9,448 nt of DNA, from contig JAJYYT010000061.1 in assembly GCA_021800645.1 (NCBI GenBank), positions 1 through 9,448 of the forward strand, written 5' to 3'. The DNA is from Actinomycetes bacterium. Its GTDB lineage: Bacteria; Actinomycetota; Acidimicrobiia; Acidimicrobiales; RAAP-2. The notes below the pieces were generated by a model, which did not search any database, had not been told where the DNA came from, and worked only from the letters and a program-made list of their open reading frames with translations. The translations under genes and the position numbers were made by a program. This document shows, piece after piece, positions 5,576-9,448 of the stretch; positions within the stretch are counted from its first letter, which is position 1, and every line of letters starts with the position of its first letter.

Positions 5576-8422
5576 TTACGAGGCGGGGGTCGGGGTCCCG
5601 GGTTCGCCCATGAGCGGGAGGCCGGCCATCTGCGCGATGTCTCGCCGCACGACCTCGGAGAGGGCGGCCTCGGCGGCGAAGTCCGCAGCGGGGGCGTCCA
5701 CGGGGCGGCCGACGGCGAGCGCGACCCGGCCTCGCCGTGCGAGGTAGGAGCCCGGTGGCAGCACGCCGCGCGTGCCTCGGATCGCGACGGGCACGATCGG
5801 GCACCTCGTCGTGGCCGCGACGGCGAACGCGCCCAAGTGGAACGGCCGCACTCCGGGCGCTCGGGCGAGCGACCCCTCGGGGAAGACGACGAGGCGGTGG
5901 CCGGTTCGGACGAGATCCGTCAGCGTCTCGAGGTCGCGTTCTGCACGTGCCGGCTCTCCGCGCGCCACGAAGGCGCACCCGAGGCGCTCGAGGAACGCTC
6001 CGACGACGGGCTTCGAGCGGAGCTCGGTGCTCGTCACGAAGGTGAGCGGGGACGCCGACGCCACGATGAGGACGACCGCGTCGAGAAAGCTCGGGTGGTT
6101 GGCCACCACGATCGCCGGCACGTCCTCGGCCGGCATCGTTCCGTCGACGTCGACTGGGATCCCAAGGACCCAGGAGAGCGACCGTGCGGCGGCCCGGGTG
6201 AGCCACCAGCGCGCGCGCAGAGGAATGGGGAGCTGGAGAGCTGCCGCGAGAAGGGCCGCGTGGAGCAGCGCGACGACCCATGCGATGCCGCCGAACGCCC
6301 ATGTGGCGAGGGCGCCGGCGATCCACCTGGCGCTCGGGCCCAGTTGTGACGACGCCTCTTCCGCGAGCTGCAGCGGCCGCGGGCGGGGTGCCTTGCCCAG
6401 CCGGCCCCGCTCGAGCGCGGCCCGGGTCGCAGCGCGGCGCACCTTGCCGCTCGCCGTCCGCAGGATCGACCTCGGTGGGACGAGCACGATCTCGTCGGGA
6501 GCCAGCCCGAAGAGATCGACCGCCCGGCGACGGATCGCGTCCTCGAGCGCGGCACGTTCGGCCGCCCCCCCGACGGAGGTCTCGGCGACGACGACGAGCC
6601 GCTCGGTCCCGAGCCGGACGTCGGAGGAGGAGAACGCCGCGACGCCGTCGGGCTCGATGCCCTGGACACCCCTCAGCGCGGCTTCGAGGTCCTCAGGGTG
6701 CAGGTTCCGGCCGCCGCGGATGATGAGGTCCTTCGCGCGCCCGGTGAGGAACAGCTCGCCGTCGGCGAGGTAGCCCAGGTCCCCGGTGTCCAGCCAGCCA
6801 TGCTGCCAGAGCGCTGCGGAAGCTGCCTCGTTCGCGAAGTAGCGGTCGGTGAGCGACGGGCCGCGGCAGAGGACCCGTCCTTCGTGGCGCTCGGGCAGGT
6901 CGCGGTCTCCGGGACCGACGATCCGGATCTCGTAGCCGGGGAGCGGGTACCCGCAACCGACGATCGAGACGGCGGAGCGCTCGTCACCGGGCACGAGCAC
7001 CGCCCGGCCCGAGCGAGCGAGGACTGCACGAGAGACGGTCTCCACCCGCGGGCCACGACCGAGCGGGCTGAAGGCGATGCCGACTCCTGCTTCGGCGAGG
7101 CCGTAGGCCGGGCACATCGCCTCCGGACGAAAGCCGACCGGCGCGAAGCGCTTCGTGAACGCGTCGACGACGGCTGCGCTCACGGCTTCGGAGCCGTCGA
7201 ACGCGAGGCGCCAGCTCGAGAGGTCGAGCCCTGAGAGCTCGGCGTCGGTGATCCGCTCGGCGCACGCGTGGTAGGCGAAGTCGGGTGCAGCAGAGATCGT
7301 GCCGGAGTAAGCGGTGATCGCCTCGAGCCAACGCACCGGACGGGCGAGGAAGGAAAGGGGGGACATGACGACGAACGGCACGCCGTAGACGAGCGGCGTG
7401 TGCCAGAGCCCGATCAGCCCCATGTCGTGGTACAGCGGCAGCCACGAGACGACGACGTCCGCGGAGGACAGACGGGCCGCCTCCGCCATGGCGCGCATGT
7501 TGGCCAGCAGCTGCGCGTGGGTGAGCACGACGCCCTTCGGGTCACCGGTGCTGCCAGAGGTGTACTGGATGAGGGCGATGTCGTCCGGGCGTACTTCTGG
7601 CAGGAGGGAGCCCGTGGCGCGTCGCTCCAACAGCTCCGCAGGCGTCCGCACTCTCGTCAGGGAGGGGACCTGCACCGAGAGCAGTCGCGCCGCCGCGATC
7701 GCCTCGGGGACCGTCACCAGCGCGACGGCGCCGGCGTTGCGCAGCACGCCGGCGAGCCGGGTGAGCTGTTCCGCGAGCCTGGCGGGATCGGCCGGCGGGT
7801 ACAGGGGGACCGGGACGCCGCCTGCGAGAAGGATGCCGAAGAAGACGCTGAAGTACGCGCGCTCGGTCGGCAGCATGATCGCGACCCGCTCGCCGAAGGA
7901 GAGACCGTCGTCGACGAGCGCGAGAGCCAGGGTCTGGGACTCCGTCAAGAGCGCGCCGTAGGTGATCTCCTCGCCGCCCGCGGGCTTGTCCGCCCCGAGG
8001 AGCCGGATCGTGAGCTGGTCCGGGCGGGTCGCCGCGTGCAGGACCAGGGCTTCGTTCAGGGTCGAGACGGTCGCGCCGCCGACCGCAGGTGGCACCGGCG
8101 CGGGGCCGTTCGTCGGTGCTCCCACAGGCCCGCTCGGGGCCTCCGGCGCCGTCGTGGTCGTCTCACTGCGTCGCGTGGCCTCCTGGAGCGCCCGGGAGAG
8201 ATCCCTCGGGGTCGCAGCGCTGCTGAGCACGTCCTCGCCCAGGTCCACCCCGGCTGCTTGGCCGATGCGGTCGACGAGCTCGACCATGGCGAGGCTGTCC
8301 AGTCCCAGTTCGGCACGAAGGTCGCTGTCGAGGTGCACCTCGATCGGTCGCCCGCGAAGGTCGGCGCACAGCGCCTTCACTTCGGCGAGCACCAGCTCGT
8401 CACCGGCTTCGACTCGCGCCAT
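5576..8422 (-). CDS. ACP - fatty acyl-AMP ligase - PlsC acyltransferase fusion protein
   Basis: A 948-residue three-domain lipid enzyme. Domain 1 (about 8-83) is an acyl carrier protein with GLDSL at 40-44; Ser43 should take phosphopantetheine. A Thr/Pro/Ala-rich linker (86-116) follows. Domain 2 (about 120-675) is an adenylation domain: P-loop YTSGSTGDPKG (287-297), WLPLYHDMGLIG (327-338), DGSEAVSA (409-416), AYGLAEAG (439-446), DTGDLGYLADGELFLTGRAK (545-564), GRNLHPEDLE (571-580) and Lys660 in TASGK. The LYHDMGLIG, PLSFLARPVRWL and APDFAYHAC signatures indicate a fatty-acyl-AMP ligase (FAAL), which loads carrier proteins, rather than a CoA ligase. A hydrophobic stretch (about 702-733) leads to domain 3 (about 735-935), a PlsC/LPLAT acyltransferase: NHPSFLD (775-781), ELRSKPVVGAFLERLG (800-815), VFPEGS (846-851), IVPVAIRGTR (876-885). 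Inferred role: activate a fatty acid, load the in-cis ACP and acylate a membrane lipid. ATG 8422 has GGAAGGG 5 nt upstream. The frame is continuous throughout. Confidence 0.92.
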   Translation of the reverse strand: MARVEAGDELVLAEVKALCADLRGRPIEVHLDSDLRAELGLDSLAMVELVDRIGQAAGVDLGEDVLSSAATPRDLSRALQEATRRSETTTTAPEAPSGPVGAPTNGPAPVPPAVGGATVSTLNEALVLHAATRPDQLTIRLLGADKPAGGEEITYGALLTESQTLALALVDDGLSFGERVAIMLPTERAYFSVFFGILLAGGVPVPLYPPADPARLAEQLTRLAGVLRNAGAVALVTVPEAIAAARLLSVQVPSLTRVRTPAELLERRATGSLLPEVRPDDIALIQYTSGSTGDPKGVVLTHAQLLANMRAMAEAARLSSADVVVSWLPLYHDMGLIGLWHTPLVYGVPFVVMSPLSFLARPVRWLEAITAYSGTISAAPDFAYHACAERITDAELSGLDLSSWRLAFDGSEAVSAAVVDAFTKRFAPVGFRPEAMCPAYGLAEAGVGIAFSPLGRGPRVETVSRAVLARSGRAVLVPGDERSAVSIVGCGYPLPGYEIRIVGPGDRDLPERHEGRVLCRGPSLTDRYFANEAASAALWQHGWLDTGDLGYLADGELFLTGRAKDLIIRGGRNLHPEDLEAALRGVQGIEPDGVAAFSSSDVRLGTERLVVVAETSVGGAAERAALEDAIRRRAVDLFGLAPDEIVLVPPRSILRTASGKVRRAATRAALERGRLGKAPRPRPLQLAEEASSQLGPSARWIAGALATWAFGGIAWVVALLHAALLAAALQLPIPLRARWWLTRAAARSLSWVLGIPVDVDGTMPAEDVPAIVVANHPSFLDAVVLIVASASPLTFVTSTELRSKPVVGAFLERLGCAFVARGEPARAERDLETLTDLVRTGHRLVVFPEGSLARAPGVRPFHLGAFAVAATTRCPIVPVAIRGTRGVLPPGSYLARRGRVALAVGRPVDAPAADFAAEAALSEVVRRDIAQMAGLPLMGEPGTPTPAS

Positions 8423-8454
8423 TCACGCCCTTCCGGTCGTCACCCGAGCCCGGC

Positions 8455-8468
8455 GACCCGTACGGGTC
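8455..8468. promoter_or_regulatory. 14-bp perfect palindrome near the lipid-enzyme start
   Basis: GACCCGTACGGGTC is its own reverse complement. Its inner edge is 32 bp from the ATG of the ACP-FAAL-PlsC gene. A dimeric regulator such as a TetR- or GntR-type protein would suit this symmetry, but no regulator gene is in the window. It could equally act as a small leader-RNA stem. Confidence 0.4.
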
Positions 8469-8528
8469 TGGAGCCGCGGGTCCACTCCACACGATAATTC
8501 TGTTCCACCTCCGATGATGGTCGCCCGG

Positions 8529-8554
8529 GCCTGTTCGCTACAGGCCGAACAGGC
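8529..8554. repeat. Inverted repeat at the edge of the 18-bp array
   Basis: GCCTGTTCG (8529-8537) is the exact reverse complement of CGAACAGGC, first found at 8546-8554. The pair gives a 9-bp stem with an 8-nt loop. Because CGAACAGGC recurs in every repeat unit, this single left arm could pair with any of five partners, giving alternative hairpins of increasing loop length. Confidence 0.7.
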
Positions 8555-8633
8555 GCTACAGGCCGAACAGGCGCTACAGGCCGAACAGGCGGTACAGGCC
8601 GAACAGGCGGTACAGGCCGAACAGGCGGTACAG
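8539..8633. repeat. 18-bp tandem repeat array, five units plus a partial unit
   Basis: The unit TACAGGCCGAACAGGCG(C/G) starts at 8539, 8557, 8575, 8593 and 8611, with TACAG again at 8629. The first two units end in C and the next three in G; otherwise the copies are identical. ACAGGC occurs twice per unit, 9 bp apart, so the 18-mer may itself derive from a 9-bp duplication. Eighteen bp is close to two helical turns, so a protein binding each unit would sit near one face of the DNA. The period is also a multiple of three. Read as protein on the plus strand (54-codon frame 8514-8678) it would give a (L/V)QAEQA hexapeptide repeat, but that frame lacks an SD. Near-identity suggests recent expansion by slippage. 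Confidence 0.95.
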
Positions 8634-8643
8634 CGGGGTTCGT

Positions 8644-8657
8644 GCCGCGATCGCGGC
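8644..8657. promoter_or_regulatory. 14-bp perfect palindrome upstream of the binding-protein promoter
   Basis: GCCGCGATCGCGGC is its own reverse complement and ends 17 bp before the candidate -35 box at 8675. It is a plausible operator or activator site for the plus-strand gene. It differs in sequence from the other 14-bp palindrome at 8455-8468, so they need not share a regulator. Confidence 0.4.
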
Positions 8658-8674
8658 TCGATGGGGGAGGTGAT

Positions 8675-8704
8675 TTGATTGAATGTCAGAAATCGCGTTA
8701 CGGT
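8675..8704 (+). promoter_or_regulatory. Candidate sigma-70-type promoter of the binding-protein gene
   Basis: TTGATT (8675-8680) and TACGGT (8699-8704) are separated by 18 bp, within a locally AT-richer stretch (8671-8700). The boxes match three or four key positions of the TTGACA and TAnnnT consensus. Transcription would begin near 8711, leaving a leader of about 65 nt. That leader includes the dyad GGTCGC (8720-8725) / GCGACC (8728-8733). Confidence 0.45.
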
Positions 8705-8776
8705 GAGCAGCCTGGCCCGGGTCGCACGCGACCGCGGGGCCGGTCGGCTGTGCTGGCTACGAGCAAAGGGGAGCAC

Positions 8777-9448
8777 ATGAGACGGTCATCGTGGCTCAAG
8801 TCGGTTGTCGCGGTCGCGGGGGCGGTCGGCATCGCGCTCGGGACGGTGAGCGTCAGCGGGGCGAGCCCGGCGTCGCACGAAAGGGCGAACAAGGCCACGG
8901 GCAAGCCCATCGTCATCGGGGCGGTGATCGACGAGACGAGCACGATGAAGCCGTTCGACCAGCCCGCGCTCGAGGCGGCCGAGGTCTGGGCGAAGAAGGT
9001 GAACGCCAAGGGTGGAGTGCTCGGCCGGCCCGTCGAGTTCAAGGTCTACAACGACGAGCTCCAGCCTGCGCTCACGAAGTCGGACGCCGAGAAGGCGGTC
9101 GCGGCAGGGGCAAAGATCCTGTGGGTCACCTGCGATGCCACATTCGCAGCGCCGGCCATCGAGGTGGGGCTGGCGCACCACCTGCTCACGATCGCCCCGT
9201 GCACCTCGTCGAGCGAGATGGGCCCGAAGAAGTTCGGCCCGGCGGGCAGGCTGGCGTTCAGCTTCGGCAACGAGCCGAGCACGACAGGCGCGGTGATCGC
9301 GCGACTCCTCATCCAGAAGGGTTGGAAGACCGCGACGGTGGTGACCGACCACCTGCTCACATACTTCCTTGACGTCTGCGAGAACTTCACCGCGGACTAC
9401 AAGGCGCTGGGGGGCAAGATCGTGTCGCAGCTGAGCTACACCACCGGT
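8777..9448 (+). CDS. ABC transporter substrate-binding protein, branched-chain amino acid type (5' part)
   Basis: The frame is open from ATG 8777 to the window edge (224 codons), about the first half of a type I periplasmic-binding-fold protein (Peripla_BP_6, LivJ/LivK-like; usual length about 400). An export signal is visible: MRRSSWLK, a hydrophobic core at about 9-27, then small residues (SGASPAS) where signal peptidase I could cut near 29-32. No lipobox Cys is present, unlike many Gram-positive binding proteins. The family hallmark VNAKGGVLGRPVEFKVYNDE lies at 75-94, preceded by the first strand PIVIGAVIDET (44-54). A second lobe begins near 180 (GWKTATVVTDH). AAAGGGGAG ends 3 nt before the ATG, a good SD. 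Such proteins deliver amino acids, amides, urea or aromatic acids to a Liv-type importer; the permease and ATPase genes would be expected beyond the right edge. Ligand unknown. Confidence 0.9.
   Translation, partial: MRRSSWLKSVVAVAGAVGIALGTVSVSGASPASHERANKATGKPIVIGAVIDETSTMKPFDQPALEAAEVWAKKVNAKGGVLGRPVEFKVYNDELQPALTKSDAEKAVAAGAKILWVTCDATFAAPAIEVGLAHHLLTIAPCTSSSEMGPKKFGPAGRLAFSFGNEPSTTGAVIARLLIQKGWKTATVVTDHLLTYFLDVCENFTADYKALGGKIVSQLSYTTG

Larger units (their letters stand above)
8423..8776. promoter_or_regulatory. 354-bp divergent intergenic regulatory region
   Basis: The gap lies between two genes transcribed away from each other. From left to right it holds the SD of the lipid enzyme (minus strand), a 14-bp palindrome, an AT-rich patch at 8490-8502 (minus-strand TATCGT at 8496-8491 could be a -10 box, with no matching -35), an inverted repeat plus an 18-bp tandem array, a second 14-bp palindrome, a plus-strand promoter candidate, a short dyad, and the SD of the binding-protein gene. 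Both genes are probably controlled from here. The elements are seen directly; their function is inferred. Confidence 0.6.

Noticed and set aside
7268..8497. Long plus-strand open frame (409 codons) opposite the lipid enzyme
   Set aside because: It is antisense to a protein with intact motifs from three families. Its translation is Arg/Gly/Asp-rich low-complexity sequence typical of GC-rich shadow frames, and it runs into the intergenic region without an SD.
8539..8633. CRISPR array
   Set aside because: The 18-bp units are directly contiguous with no spacers, the unit is shorter than CRISPR repeats, and no cas gene is in the window.
8423..8776. Minus-strand open frame (117 codons) through the repeats with CTACSA-type repeats
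   Set aside because: Its Cys/Thr/Ser-rich translation is an artefact of reading the tandem array. It has no SD and no family resemblance, and it ends exactly against the lipid-enzyme start.

Overview
The window is GC-rich and densely coded, with third codon positions mostly G or C, many GTG starts, and purine-rich Shine-Dalgarno (SD) sites. This points to a high-GC actinobacterium. The class is an inference; an Acidimicrobiia-like or mycobacteria-like soil or water lineage would fit, but nothing in the sequence fixes it. No rRNA, tRNA, insertion sequence, phage gene or CRISPR array is visible.

Layout. Bases 1-320 hold a possible 3' end of an upstream gene and a short AT-rich island with small dyads. 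Two plus-strand genes follow: an amidohydrolase-2 family TIM-barrel enzyme (321-1235) and a 14-helix DHA2-type MFS exporter (about 1270-2817). They are separated by a strong stem-loop that overlaps the exporter's apparent ribosome binding site. Four minus-strand genes converge on this pair across a 97-bp gap with a hairpin. Read in their own direction they are: a 948-residue multidomain lipid enzyme (8422-5576), a 12-helix MFS symporter (5547-4144), a dienelactone-hydrolase-family enzyme (3993-3253) and a small HExxH zincin (3256-2915). The last two overlap by 4 bp, and the first two are 28 bp apart. On the right, a divergent plus-strand gene begins at 8777 and runs off the edge. It encodes a secreted solute-binding protein of the branched-chain-amino-acid ABC type.

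The most notable gene is the 948-residue protein. In one chain it carries an acyl carrier protein domain (GLDSL, Ser43), a fatty-acyl-AMP-ligase-like adenylation domain, and a C-terminal PlsC-type glycerolipid acyltransferase behind a hydrophobic segment. Inferred chemistry: a free fatty acid is adenylated, loaded onto the in-cis carrier, and passed to a lyso-lipid or other acceptor at the membrane. This resembles E. coli Aas in logic but has the domains in the opposite order and brings its own carrier.

The second notable region is the 354-bp divergent intergenic region (8423-8776). It has five perfect-length 18-bp tandem repeats (plus a partial sixth). A lone inverted copy at the edge of the array can form a 9-bp hairpin with the repeats. 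The array lies between two different 14-bp perfect palindromes, one on the side of each divergent gene, and a plausible promoter precedes the plus-strand gene. The region looks regulatory, but its function is unknown.
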